Below, one piece after another: positions 27,419-36,210 of a stretch of DNA of 64,000 bases (its first letter is position 1; each line of letters begins with the position of its first letter). The stretch spans positions 1 to 64,000 of the forward strand of contig NZ_CAJHBS010000004.1 of assembly GCF_904846705.1 (NCBI RefSeq), read 5' to 3'. The notes below the pieces were generated by a model. It saw nothing but the letters and a program-made list of their open reading frames with translations. It was not told the DNA's origin and did no database searches. The position numbers and the translations under genes were made by a program. The DNA is from Psychrobacter sp. Pi2-52. GTDB lineage: Bacteria; Pseudomonadota; Gammaproteobacteria; Pseudomonadales; Moraxellaceae.

Positions 27419-28210
27419 GTGACCGATATGATGAATATAGCTGGTAACGATAGCACTCAGATGCTAGTGCTGACGATCATTTTTGCGCTTGCTTCACTGC
27501 TACATGGTATTAGCGGACTTGGCGCAACGCTAGTAACGACCACTGCGCTTGCTAGTATGTACCCACTGCAACACGCCATTGTGTTAGTGATTTTCCCCTC
27601 GCTAGTCGTTAATGTGATGACATGGCTAGTAGGCGGTGAACGCACCATTTGGCAAAACTTTATCTACTACGGCAGATGCTATTGGTTGCTTGCGCTTACT
27701 AGCCTATTGGGTAGCATTTTAGGTGCGAAACTATTGCTATGGGTCGATAGCGCTTATATCCTCTTATTGTTGGCCGCGGTCATTGCCTTCTACGTCGTGA
27801 GTAGCTTACTCGGCAAACAAATCCGTCTACCAAACACCAAGCCTATGTTGATTGCCGTTGGTTTTGGTGCAGGCGTGATTGGCGGCTCGACCAATGCAAT
27901 GTCGACCATCCTGATGATGTATTTACTGTCTGCCAGTGACGATAAAAACACCATCGCCAAAGTCGGTAACATGTGCTATTTCTTAGGAAAGATTGCTCAA
28001 ATTATCGTGCTGCGTGAGCCTATCATGGCATTGAGCAGTGGTGAGTGGCAGCTGATTACTTTTTTGAGTGTGTTATCTATAGTGACTCTTTTGGTTGGAA
28101 TCCGTTTGCGTCGCTATTTACCGCAAGCGCGTTTTCGTCAGCTTATTTTATTGATTTTAATCGTGCTTGGAATACGCGTTGGTTGGCAAGGCATTACGGC
28201 ATTATTATAA
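27419..28210 (+). CDS. TSUP-family permease (TauE/SafE), copy 2
   Basis: A 263-residue membrane protein of the TauE/SafE family, of a different subgroup from the copy at 19.1 kb. About eight spans are visible, with half-repeat loops SLLHGISGLGATLVTT near residue 27 and GFGAGVIGGSTNAMSTIL near 148. It probably moves a small sulfur-containing or organic anion. The GTG at 27419 and ATGs at 27428 and 27431 are all possible starts; none has a strong ribosome site. It follows coaBC by 71 bases on the same strand. Confidence 0.85.
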   Translation: MTDMMNIAGNDSTQMLVLTIIFALASLLHGISGLGATLVTTTALASMYPLQHAIVLVIFPSLVVNVMTWLVGGERTIWQNFIYYGRCYWLLALTSLLGSILGAKLLLWVDSAYILLLLAAVIAFYVVSSLLGKQIRLPNTKPMLIAVGFGAGVIGGSTNAMSTILMMYLLSASDDKNTIAKVGNMCYFLGKIAQIIVLREPIMALSSGEWQLITFLSVLSIVTLLVGIRLRRYLPQARFRQLILLILIVLGIRVGWQGITALL

Positions 28211-28268
28211 CTAGAGCATATGAGCCATTCCAACTCTGGAATCGTCTTCACCTTTCAGCGATATGTTA

Positions 28269-29183
28269 TTAGACCAATTCTTCAAAAAATATCTGCTGCG
28301 CCAAACGAAAGGTATTGCAGTGCGCCTCGACCACATCTTCGATATCTTCTGAGTAGCCGCCACCCATCACGATAGCGACAGGGATATTGGCGGCTTTTGC
28401 TTGCTGCAGAACGTATTCATCACGCGCCTTGCATCCTGCTTGTGTCAAACCAAGTTTGCCGAGCTTATCGGTAGCGAGCACGTCGACAGCAGACTGATAA
28501 AAAATCATATCTGGCGCAACCTTAGCGATTAAGCGTGGCAGCGTATCTTCTAATATCTGTAAATACTCAGCATCGCCCGTATCATTGTCTAGCTCAATAT
28601 CTAAGTCTGATACCTGCTTACGAAACGGGTAGTTCTTTGCCCCATGCATGCTAAAGACGAAAACGCGGGGCTCATCTACCATGATACTGGCATTGCCATT
28701 GCCTTGATGAACGTCCAAATCGATAACTAAAATTTTCTGTGCCTGTCCACGATTTAACAATAAATTGCTAGCGATACAAACATCATTAAATACGCAAAAC
28801 CCTTCTCCATGACCAGCAAAAGAGTGATGGGTGCCGCCCGCGACGTTCATTGCCACGCCATATTGCTGAGCATATAGCGCGCACTCATACGTTGCATGGG
28901 CAATATAACGACCGCGCTCCACCAACTGCGGCGTCATCTCAAATCCGATCGCACGAGCAGCCTTGCGCGGCAGTGTTTGGGTTTTAAGCTGATACCAGTA
29001 CTCTGCGGTATGGGTGGTCAAAACCTCATCTTCGCTCAAGCGAGCAGGGGCAAAGAAGTTATCTTGGCTAATAGTGCCTTCTGCCAGCAAACGCTCAGGA
29101 ATCATAATGTATTTTTGCATAGGGAAGCGGTGCTTTTCTGGCACGGAGTAGCGAAAGACGTCAGAGTAGGCGATTTTTAGCAT
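28269..29183 (-). CDS. Histone-deacetylase-family protein
   Basis: A 304-residue zinc amidohydrolase of the arginase/deacetylase fold, histone-deacetylase family. Residues about 112-120 carry the charge-relay GGTHHSF, and the zinc-binding motif DLDVHQGNG is near 158-166, with the third ligand Asp in the YQSAVDVLATD segment. The HQG variant is common in the bacterial/class-IV-like subgroup. Bacterial members deacylate acetyl-lysine, polyamines or acyl-amide compounds; the substrate here is unknown. It is convergent with the second TSUP gene and probably has its own promoter. Confidence 0.88.
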   Translation of the reverse strand: MLKIAYSDVFRYSVPEKHRFPMQKYIMIPERLLAEGTISQDNFFAPARLSEDEVLTTHTAEYWYQLKTQTLPRKAARAIGFEMTPQLVERGRYIAHATYECALYAQQYGVAMNVAGGTHHSFAGHGEGFCVFNDVCIASNLLLNRGQAQKILVIDLDVHQGNGNASIMVDEPRVFVFSMHGAKNYPFRKQVSDLDIELDNDTGDAEYLQILEDTLPRLIAKVAPDMIFYQSAVDVLATDKLGKLGLTQAGCKARDEYVLQQAKAANIPVAIVMGGGYSEDIEDVVEAHCNTFRLAQQIFFEELV

Positions 29184-29311
29184 AAGATTTCTAGCTTAGT
29201 ATTGATGGTTTTTTGGATAGAAAAATAAAGAGATAAGTATCCGCGATCGTAGATTATGGCTTGATTAAACAACCAGTTTATCGAATGAACTTAATTATCG
29301 AACGGACTGAA

Positions 29312-30166
29312 CTATTGAACAAACTGAGTCGGTAAAAAGAACGTGCGCGCGTCTGACTGTTGACGTAGCTCGACAAGTAGCGTTTGCATGTCTTCAGCAG
29401 GTTCTTGATTATTAACCAAGTTGCCAAAAAGCTCGTTGGCGACCGTAGTCATCGCAACCACGCTTTGTAGTAAATGCTCAATAATCTCATTATCTATACC
29501 GACTGCTTCGACATCGATAGCATTTTTGTAGCGTATCTCACCATCGTTGACATCCATCTCTAGATTACCGACTAGCATGTCATAGTTGATTTGGGTGATG
29601 AGTAGCATCGCGGCACTTTGATGAGTTTCTGGTATCAAAAATGGCAAGATGCCGTAGATGGCTAATAGTTTGTTTTTTTCTTGCACCCGAAACAGATAGC
29701 CACAGTTTATTTGCTTATGACGCATTCTCAAGGATAAATGATGCGATTTTTGGCTGTCGTTGGTTTTGGGTCGATAATGCGTGTAGTGCCATTGTTTGTC
29801 ATTGAAGTATTGCTTTAAGCAGTCGACGATAGGCGTGTTACTTTGGTTTTGAGGCTCTGCACTTGCGATATCGGTTTTTAAGTTATCGGTTTTGAGTTGA
29901 GATGTATTTGTTTGCGCTTGAGGGTTATTCTGTTCGCTGCCCTGATTCGCCTCTAACTCATGAGAGATATCAGAGACAGTAATATCAGTAGCTTGAGAAC
30001 TGATATTAGAAATATCAGCCGACATATTTTTTGTATTATTAATCTCGCTATCAGCAAGTGATGCATGCCCTTGCTCGTTTGCACCATCAATGACTGACTG
30101 CGGTGCGGCAGAAGTCAGTAACCGTTTGATTTTTTGCCACAAGCTGAGTTTATTGCGTTGACTCAT
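29312..30166 (-). CDS. YbjN-like protein with a long disordered N-terminus
   Basis: A 284-residue protein. Residues 1-110 are low-complexity and rich in Asn, Gln, Ser and Asp, with a basic start (LWQKIKRLL). Residues about 112-260 look like a YbjN / type III secretion chaperone-like fold: IVDCLKQYFNDKQW, CGYLFRVQEKNKLLAIYGILPF, INYDMLVGNLEMDVNDGEIRYKNAIDV. YbjN proteins are linked to stress and motility control, with no defined reaction. It lies 30 bases downstream of a hypothetical gene on the same strand, probably one operon. The family call is from the pattern, so moderately sure. Confidence 0.6.
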   Translation of the reverse strand: MSQRNKLSLWQKIKRLLTSAAPQSVIDGANEQGHASLADSEINNTKNMSADISNISSQATDITVSDISHELEANQGSEQNNPQAQTNTSQLKTDNLKTDIASAEPQNQSNTPIVDCLKQYFNDKQWHYTHYRPKTNDSQKSHHLSLRMRHKQINCGYLFRVQEKNKLLAIYGILPFLIPETHQSAAMLLITQINYDMLVGNLEMDVNDGEIRYKNAIDVEAVGIDNEIIEHLLQSVVAMTTVANELFGNLVNNQEPAEDMQTLLVELRQQSDARTFFLPTQFVQ

Positions 30167-30196
30167 AATAGTATGCTGACAAGTAAGGGTTGTAAA

Positions 30197-31306
30197 TTAA
30201 TCGTGAGTGAATGCCAAGCCTTCTTTAATAGCAGGCTGTGCATAGAACGCTGCTAGCATTTCACGAATATGAGCTGTCAACCAAGGCGTCGCAATCGCAT
30301 CGTACACGATAGGCAGTAGAGCGGTGCTACCTTGCTTCATCGCCTCTTCGTCAATGTGCAAACTCGCGGCGATGGTAGCCATCGTGTCAGACTGATGATT
30401 GGCATACCAAGTGTCGATGCTCGCTGATACCAAACTGTGCAGATATGGTGACAGTCGCAGGCGATTATAGCTTTGTTGGATACTGGCTTCGATATGGTCA
30501 ATGCTACTATTACCGGGCTCATCGCTTAAATAGGTTTGTAGTTCACTAATTGGTTGGTCTTTGATACGATCCCAGCCCATTACCATCAGGCGTGCCACTT
30601 CTTCATTTGATAAGTGTTCTTGGGCATTGGCTTCGGCTTTGCGCGTCAAATCTTTGATATTGCGATGCAAGTAGGTTTGTAGTTTTTCATCGAGGTTTCT
30701 GTTGGTCGCCTTTTCGAAAGAGCTACGCCCAAGCTTCATCAATTTACCAACGCCACCTGCTTTATCGAGGGTGCTTTCCATAAAGTCGTTGATAGCGTGA
30801 TAGAGTGTTTGGGTCAATAAATCCGCAAAGGTTTCGTTACCGACTAGCGTATGAATCAATATATTGCGCTGCTGCTCATGGCTACCGATATAGTTGGCCA
30901 GCGTTTCGACTTGGGCATCATCGACCAACTCAGACAAAGGCACGTTGTCATTGACTGGATGATAAATAATAGTGTGCAAAATATCACGGATGTCGGTACG
31001 CATCACCTCAGTCATCGGCTGATTTAACAGCCAGTCTTTCATCAGCTGCTGTAAATGATCGCAGGCAATATATTTGCTTAAAGGCTGCGCACCAAACCAT
31101 TGCCAACCTTCCATCGCTAGTGGCTCAGCTTGATTGTGCAACCACTGCTGCATAAAGTTGACTTGAGCATCAATCAAGCCATCTACTGTCAAACGGCTGG
31201 CTGATGGCTCTTTTGAAAAGTTAGTTTCTGCGTTGTCATTTTTAGTTTCTGCAGCAGTATTAGGTTTTTGGCTATCTTGTGAAGTCGGCATAGGTTTTGA
31301 AGTCAT
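30197..31306 (-). CDS. Uncharacterised helical protein
   Basis: A 369-residue protein I do not recognise. It has a short disordered Asn/Thr/Ser-rich N-terminus (residues 1-40) and is then almost wholly helical, with no signal peptide and no clear membrane span. Two related stretches appear: WFGAQPLSKYIACDHLQQLMKDWLLNQP and WDRIKDQPISELQTYLSDEP both follow a bulky W and a QPlS..L.. pattern, suggesting an internal repeat. A central basic region (KLMKLGRSSFEKATNRNLDEK) could bind nucleic acid or membranes. It is paired with the YbjN-like gene 30 bases downstream, and is divergent from ccmA. Confidence 0.6.
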   Translation of the reverse strand: MTSKPMPTSQDSQKPNTAAETKNDNAETNFSKEPSASRLTVDGLIDAQVNFMQQWLHNQAEPLAMEGWQWFGAQPLSKYIACDHLQQLMKDWLLNQPMTEVMRTDIRDILHTIIYHPVNDNVPLSELVDDAQVETLANYIGSHEQQRNILIHTLVGNETFADLLTQTLYHAINDFMESTLDKAGGVGKLMKLGRSSFEKATNRNLDEKLQTYLHRNIKDLTRKAEANAQEHLSNEEVARLMVMGWDRIKDQPISELQTYLSDEPGNSSIDHIEASIQQSYNRLRLSPYLHSLVSASIDTWYANHQSDTMATIAASLHIDEEAMKQGSTALLPIVYDAIATPWLTAHIREMLAAFYAQPAIKEGLAFTHD

Positions 31307-31468
31307 ATTTTAAAGTCGTATTTTTTTGAGGTCGTACTTTTTGAAGTCAGAGTAATCGACAATTTGTTATACTGTGTGTTTGTAGCGAGCATAGGGTATT
31401 ATGCCACGAACATTGCCTGTGTTTGTGATGAATATTGATTGCTGCTTGATAAATAACCAGAGGTTTTG

Positions 31469-32098
31469 ATGACGGTTTTGGATACGCCTTTACTTGCACT
31501 TGAGGAGCTGACGGTTCAGCGCGGTGAGATACCGCTGTGCGAAGGAGTTGCGTTGCAGCTATCTGCTGGTAGTATTTGCCATCTAATCGGGGCAAATGGG
31601 ACGGGAAAGACCACGTTACTCATGCAGTTGGCTGGATTGTTACCTGTTTTGTCAGGTGAAGTTACTTATCAAGGACAATCGTGCTTGCCCATCCAGCCTT
31701 TATATGTCTCGCACCAGTTGGGCATTCATCCGAATTTGACAGTGGCACAAAACCTGACGTTTCTACTGAACCTATATGGTATTACGCCAAGCGCTGCTGA
31801 TATTGACGATGCACTCACATGGGTTGGGCTACAAGGGTTTGAAACGATCAGCTCAAGTCATCTGTCCGCTGGGCAAACGCGCCGCATCACGCTGGCGCGA
31901 TTGTACCTACTAACTCCTGATGTGACACCGCTCTGGTTACTTGATGAGCCTTTCACTGCGTTAGATGTCGATATGGTGGCACGTATGGAAGAGCGGTTAT
32001 GCGAATTTGCACAGGCTGGCGGGTCGATACTAATGACCAGTCATCAGGCAGTCGGTGTCGCCAATCAGGTACTCGATTTATCAGATTATATGGTATAA
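31469..32098 (+). CDS. ccmA: Haem exporter ATPase CcmA
   Basis: A 209-residue ABC ATPase of the CcmA (cytochrome c biogenesis) type. Walker A is GANGTGKTT near residues 42-50, the signature is LSAGQTRR near 132-139, and Walker B is LWLLDEPFTALD near 154-165. CcmA with CcmB supplies ATP energy to release haem-loaded CcmE from CcmC. An in-frame TTG at 31466 is possible, but ATG 31469 has AGAGG five bases upstream. It heads the ccmABCDE block. Length is typical (E. coli 207). Confidence 0.93.
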   Translation: MTVLDTPLLALEELTVQRGEIPLCEGVALQLSAGSICHLIGANGTGKTTLLMQLAGLLPVLSGEVTYQGQSCLPIQPLYVSHQLGIHPNLTVAQNLTFLLNLYGITPSAADIDDALTWVGLQGFETISSSHLSAGQTRRITLARLYLLTPDVTPLWLLDEPFTALDVDMVARMEERLCEFAQAGGSILMTSHQAVGVANQVLDLSDYMV

Positions 32099-32143
32099 GT
32101 TTGATTGCTATCAGTACCATCAGTATATGTGCAAGGACAAATA

Positions 32144-32890
32144 ATGACAGACAGTCCAATACAAGTAGGATCTGTAGTAGCCATGAATAAAAGTCCAAAT
32201 GCTATTGTCGCAGTGCCTCGCAGTATTGGCTTCCTGCAGCTATGGCGACGCGAATGGCAAGTCAAGCAGCAAGGAGCGGTACAGTGGTTGTACCCATTAG
32301 TGCTGTTCTTAGTGATTATTACTTTGTTTCCGTTGGCAGTTGGTAGTGAGCCTGCGCTATTGCAGCGTCTGGGCGTATCAGCAGTGTGGATTGCTGCGTT
32401 GCTGTCACTGGTAATGGGCGTTGATGGATTATTCAAGCCTGCGCTTGATAATGGTACGCTTGCGCAATTGGTCGTGGCCAAAGCGTCACTACCGCTATGG
32501 GTACTGATTAGACTGGTCATTCATTGGATTTTTAGCAGTGGTATTGTGGCAGCGCTTAGCTTGCTTGCCGTGCCGTTATTTCAGCTTAGTTGGTTTGAAG
32601 CGTGGATATTGATGGCTTCTATTGTGACAGGTAGCCCGATGCTCCTAATGCTATCCGCGATTGCCAGTAGTTTGACGCTATCATTGAAGAATGGGGCAGT
32701 ATTGGTGCCTTTGATTGCTTTACCGATGCAGTTGCCAGTCTTGATTTTTGCTACAGGTGCAGTTGATTTATTTGCTTCTGGGCTGAACGGTTTGCCTATT
32801 TTAGCCTTATTACTAGCAGGAAGTATTGTTTCTGTCTTGGTCATGCCATGGGTGATTGCTACAACTTTAAAAATGTCATGGCTCAATTAA
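32144..32890 (+). CDS. ccmB: Haem exporter membrane subunit CcmB
   Basis: A 248-residue inner-membrane protein with about six spans, the CcmB subunit of the CcmAB ABC complex. The family features include the WRREWQVKQQGAVQW N-terminal amphipathic stretch, FPLAVGSEPALLQRLG, and TGSPMLLMLSAIASSLTLSLKNGAVLVPLIALP. A TTG at 32105 opens the frame further, but ATG 32144 has AAGGA six bases upstream. It starts 45 bases after ccmA. The N-terminus is about 25 residues longer than in E. coli (220). Next gene ccmC begins only after 272 bases. Confidence 0.92.
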   Translation: MTDSPIQVGSVVAMNKSPNAIVAVPRSIGFLQLWRREWQVKQQGAVQWLYPLVLFLVIITLFPLAVGSEPALLQRLGVSAVWIAALLSLVMGVDGLFKPALDNGTLAQLVVAKASLPLWVLIRLVIHWIFSSGIVAALSLLAVPLFQLSWFEAWILMASIVTGSPMLLMLSAIASSLTLSLKNGAVLVPLIALPMQLPVLIFATGAVDLFASGLNGLPILALLLAGSIVSVLVMPWVIATTLKMSWLN

Positions 32891-33162
32891 ACGATTTGCT
32901 TGTTGCAATCCTAAAGTCCAGTTGTCGAAATTTGATTAGCTAAACCCATTTATCTCAACCTAGCCATCGAAATCTAGTTATCTGTATCACATGTATTAAC
33001 ATCGTGGTGAAAACTGGCAATTTTGCTATAATAGTCAATTGAATACGTAAACAGCTCTTTGTAGATTCTATCCAGTGTTTAACGCCAGCAGGTGAGTTGA
33101 TAGTGGTGCTTTGGTAGACCGCATCCTTTATCGCCAGTAAGCTGTGTAATAGGTTTCTTCCC

Positions 33163-33951
33163 ATGCCCAACCTGAATAACGTCTCATCCCCTAGCTTGTG
33201 GCAGCGCATTTGGCAGGGTTTCTTGACCACTGTGGGTACTAAGCAGTTTTTCCGTATCTTTAGCCCTTGGGTCAAGTGGTTAGCCATATTGGCCAGTCTC
33301 TGTTTGCTCATTGGTAGCGTATGGGGCCTTGCTTTTGCACCGCCTGATTATCTTCAGGGCAATAGCTATCGCATTATATTTATCCATGTTCCAGCGGCCA
33401 GTCTTGCCATTTCTATCTATTTTTCTCTTGCGGTTCTGGGAGTGATCTATTTGGTATGGAAGATTAAGACGGCCAGTTTGGTCGCGCAGGCACTTGCCCC
33501 AATGGGGTTTTTACTGTGTGTCATTAGTTTGCTTACAGGCTCTATCTGGGCAAAGCCAACATGGGGTACTTACTGGGTGTGGGATGCACGCCTTACATCA
33601 ATGCTGATATTGGCGTTTCTATACGCAGGCGTGATGGCGTTGTTTGCCGCTTTTGAGCATACGGCCAATCGCGGTAAAGCGGCTGCTATTTTATCTATCG
33701 TGGGTGCAGTGAACCTGCCTATTATCAAGTACTCAGTAGAGTGGTGGAATACCTTGCATCAAGGCGCGACCTTTAGCTTGACCGCCGCACCGAAGATGTC
33801 GGCAGATATGTGGATGCCCTTGTTACTGATGATTATCGGCAGCTATTTACTGGTTGCGACATTAGCAATTTATCGTACCAACACGCTGATTTTATACCGT
33901 GATCAAGGCAAAGCGTGGGTCAAAGAATACATTCGTGGTCAACACAAATAA
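33163..33951 (+). CDS. ccmC: Haem handling protein CcmC
   Basis: A 262-residue inner-membrane protein with six spans. It carries the tryptophan-rich periplasmic motif WGTYWVWDARLTS (near residues 132-144) and flanking histidines (FIHVPAA; TLHQGATF) that bind haem and hand it to CcmE. Length is close to the usual 245. It starts 272 bases after ccmB with an AGG ribosome site nine bases upstream. Overlapped by no other gene; ccmD follows after 16 bases. Confidence 0.94.
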   Translation: MPNLNNVSSPSLWQRIWQGFLTTVGTKQFFRIFSPWVKWLAILASLCLLIGSVWGLAFAPPDYLQGNSYRIIFIHVPAASLAISIYFSLAVLGVIYLVWKIKTASLVAQALAPMGFLLCVISLLTGSIWAKPTWGTYWVWDARLTSMLILAFLYAGVMALFAAFEHTANRGKAAAILSIVGAVNLPIIKYSVEWWNTLHQGATFSLTAAPKMSADMWMPLLLMIIGSYLLVATLAIYRTNTLILYRDQGKAWVKEYIRGQHK

Positions 33952-33967
33952 CGGCTAGGAAAATACT

Positions 33968-34189
33968 ATGCAGCCTTACTTTTATAGCGTATCTGAGTTT
34001 TTCGCCATGGGTAAGCATGGGGTTTTTGTGTGGTCGTGCTGGGCGATAACGATCGGCGTGATGTTGGCATTTATTATCTATAGCCGCAGACAGCGACAGT
34101 CACTTATCAAACAGCTGACCATCCAGCAAGCTCGTCAAGCACAACGCACCACCAAAACCTCAACGCCTGTAACCAAACAAGCTGAATAA
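33968..34189 (+). CDS. ccmD: Small haem exporter protein CcmD
   Basis: A 73-residue protein with one membrane span (residues about 20-40; YSVSEFFAMGKHGVFVWSCWAITIG...) and a basic cytoplasmic tail. The FFAMGKHGVFVWS stretch is the CcmD family hallmark. CcmD stabilises the CcmC-CcmE complex and helps CcmAB-dependent release. It follows ccmC directly. A 243-base gap separates it from ccmE, which is unusual for this operon. Confidence 0.88.
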   Translation: MQPYFYSVSEFFAMGKHGVFVWSCWAITIGVMLAFIIYSRRQRQSLIKQLTIQQARQAQRTTKTSTPVTKQAE

Positions 34190-34432
34190 AAATCATCTTA
34201 ATATCAGGGCTTTAGCGTAAGAAGCCGTATCCTTACACTGACAAAAATATGACCTTATAGGCAGTGATGAGGCTTATTGATTTGTCTGAAAAATGCTACC
34301 ATATAGCGATTAGAAGAGTACGATTAGAAAGACATTTTTAGAACGTTTTTCTAATGGTAGTTTCTTCAAATTTTTCTGTTTTATAGATTGATTATGGTTT
34401 ATAAAACAGTGACTCATTAATGGGGTAGTGGT

Positions 34433-34933
34433 ATGAATGCAGTTCGTCGGAAAAAACTGACGTGGGTTATGTTTACGCTGGTAGGTGCGGCAGTAGCAGT
34501 TATGTTGGTTATCTATGCCATCGGGCAGCAAACTGACTACTACTTTGATGCAACTGCGATTGCCCAAGGTGAAGCGCCTCAAGACAAACGTATTCGTGCT
34601 GGTGGTATGGTGGTTGCTGGTAGTGTGCAGCGTGCAGCAGACAACCCATTAAATGTTGAGTTTGCGATTACTGATTTTCAATCAACCGTGCCAGTGACTT
34701 ACCAAGGTATCCTGCCAGATTTATTTGCTGAAAATTCAGGCGTCGTGGCTACGGGTAAAATGCAGGGCGATACTTTCGTTGCTGGGGAAGTACTGGCTAA
34801 GCATGACGAAAACTATATGCCACCAGAAGTTGCTAAATCTATGAAAGAAAATAATCGCAGCGGAGCGATACCTACTTCTGAACAGTATAATCCTGCTGAA
34901 AAGATTCATGAGACCGAAACGCTACAGCAGTAA
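34433..34933 (+). CDS. ccmE: Haem chaperone CcmE
   Basis: A 166-residue periplasmic haem chaperone with one N-terminal membrane anchor (residues 11-29) and an OB-fold domain. The covalent haem-binding His (H124) lies in [13 protein letters not shown] with Y128 as the axial ligand, matching the E. coli His130/Tyr134 pair. It carries haem from CcmC to the CcmFGH assembly complex. The gene ends in a good terminator, and no ccmF, ccmG or ccmH follows, so the second half of the pathway must be elsewhere in the genome. Confidence 0.95.
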   Translation: MNAVRRKKLTWVMFTLVGAAVAVMLVIYAIGQQTDYYFDATAIAQGEAPQDKRIRAGGMVVAGSVQRAADNPLNVEFAITDFQSTVPVTYQGILPDLFAENSGVVATGKMQGDTFVAGEVLAKHDENYMPPEVAKSMKENNRSGAIPTSEQYNPAEKIHETETLQQ

Positions 34934-34960
34934 TGATTTTGAGCTTTCGTACCATATAAA

Positions 34961-34989
34961 AAAGCCACCGATAATCGGTGGCTTTTTAT
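34961..34989. terminator. Bidirectional terminator between ccmE and the aldo/keto reductase
   Basis: A 12-base stem AAAGCCACCGAT (34961-34972) with ATCGGTGGCTTT (34974-34985) and a very short loop, followed by Ts. It ends the ccm transcript and the converging leftward reductase transcript. Confidence 0.85.
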
Positions 34990-35033
34990 TTTGCTGCGTT
35001 TAGCTAATCAGTTAATCGTACTTATTAACCCTG

Positions 35034-35882
35034 TTAGTCATCCCATACTGGGCTATAGTCAGGGTGCTCAATTTTACGACCGTCAGAGCTGGCTAAGTTA
35101 CCGATTTTTTCTAACTCATCTGCACTTAACTCAACCTTAATGGCATCTAGATTGCCTTGCAAGTGATCAGGGTTAGATGTTTTTGGAATAGCCACACGAT
35201 GCTTGTCTGATAAGATCCAAGCTAGTGAGATTTGTGCTGGTGTGACGTTGTGCTTATTTGCAATCTCTTTAATCACTTCGTTATCAAATACATCACCACG
35301 CGCTAATGGCGAGTAGGCTTCTAGTAGAATATGATGATTATTCAAGAAGGTCTGCAATGTGTTTTGCTTAATAAACGGATGAAACTCTACTTGGTTCACG
35401 ACGATAGGCACATCAGCATATTTCTTGGCTTCGATGATATTAGCGATATTGAAGTTTGAAACACCAATATGACGCGTCAAGCCTTGCTTTTGGAGTTCAC
35501 ACAGCGCAGGAATGGTCTCAGATAATGGCACGCGGTCATCAGGCCAGTGCAATAGCAACAGATCGACATAATCTGTACCCAAATCTTCCAAAGAGCGTTT
35601 TGCTGCTGCAACTAGTTTTTCTGGCTCAAACTTCATATCATCTGGGAAAATCTTGGTAGTCAAAAAGAACTTATCACGAGCCACGCCTGACTGTCTGATA
35701 CCTTCGCCAACTTCTTTTTCATTACCATAAGCTTGAGCGGTATCGATATGCTCATAACCCATTTCTAACGCTTTTTTGACCACATCTACACAATCTTGCC
35801 CAGTTGACTGCCAAGTACCTAGGCCTAGGATTGGGATATTTGCTTGGCCAGCGGTACGAATATTATAGTTTTTAGCGCTCAT
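35034..35882 (-). CDS. Aldo/keto reductase (DkgB-like)
   Basis: A 282-residue NADPH-dependent aldo/keto reductase. The catalytic tetrad is visible: Asp and Tyr in HIDTAQAYGNE (near residues 45-55), Lys in TTKIF, and His in LLLLHWP. The C-terminal cofactor-binding loop is IPKTSNPDHLQGN. It reduces aldehydes or ketones; within the family it resembles 2,5-diketogluconate reductase B / methylglyoxal reductase types, but the substrate is not fixed by sequence. Monocistronic, convergent with ccmE. Confidence 0.9.
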   Translation of the reverse strand: MSAKNYNIRTAGQANIPILGLGTWQSTGQDCVDVVKKALEMGYEHIDTAQAYGNEKEVGEGIRQSGVARDKFFLTTKIFPDDMKFEPEKLVAAAKRSLEDLGTDYVDLLLLHWPDDRVPLSETIPALCELQKQGLTRHIGVSNFNIANIIEAKKYADVPIVVNQVEFHPFIKQNTLQTFLNNHHILLEAYSPLARGDVFDNEVIKEIANKHNVTPAQISLAWILSDKHRVAIPKTSNPDHLQGNLDAIKVELSADELEKIGNLASSDGRKIEHPDYSPVWDD

Positions 35883-36210
35883 ATTATTATCCTTGTTATG
35901 TGTATTTTATAATTTTTCATTAGTTTTAAATGTCATCAATAGTATGGTCTAACGAGTAAATCACTATTGAGCCTGTCCACTATAGGAAAAACCAAGGACA
36001 AGTGGAAGCGTGAGTGACGGTTTCCTACAAAGGGCAAACAGGCTGTAACGTGATTTTTAATAGTTATTTGATACTCAGTTAGTCTTTTGATAACGGTATT
36101 GGAAGACAGCACTCCCAAAATTAAAGACAAAAAAACGCCCATCACTTTAAGTAATGGGCGTTTATATTAATCATAACACTTAAAAAACTAGGTACTTTTG
36201 ATTTAAAGTC
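35883..36210. other. Intergenic region with the metQ terminator
   Basis: A 328-base region. Its right part holds the metQ terminator. The remainder shows no RNA or protein signal; a minus-strand open frame at 35936-36145 is not supported by any domain or ribosome site. Confidence 0.4.
36130..36163 (-). terminator. Terminator of metQ
   Basis: AAACGCCCAT (36133-36142) pairs with ATGGGCGTTT (36154-36163), with an inner ACTT/AAGT pairing; on the minus strand it runs into seven Ts. It ends the metNIQ transcript. Confidence 0.85.

Noticed and set aside
35936..36145. 69-codon minus-strand open frame downstream of metQ
   Set aside because: It overlaps the metQ terminator and has no supporting motif.
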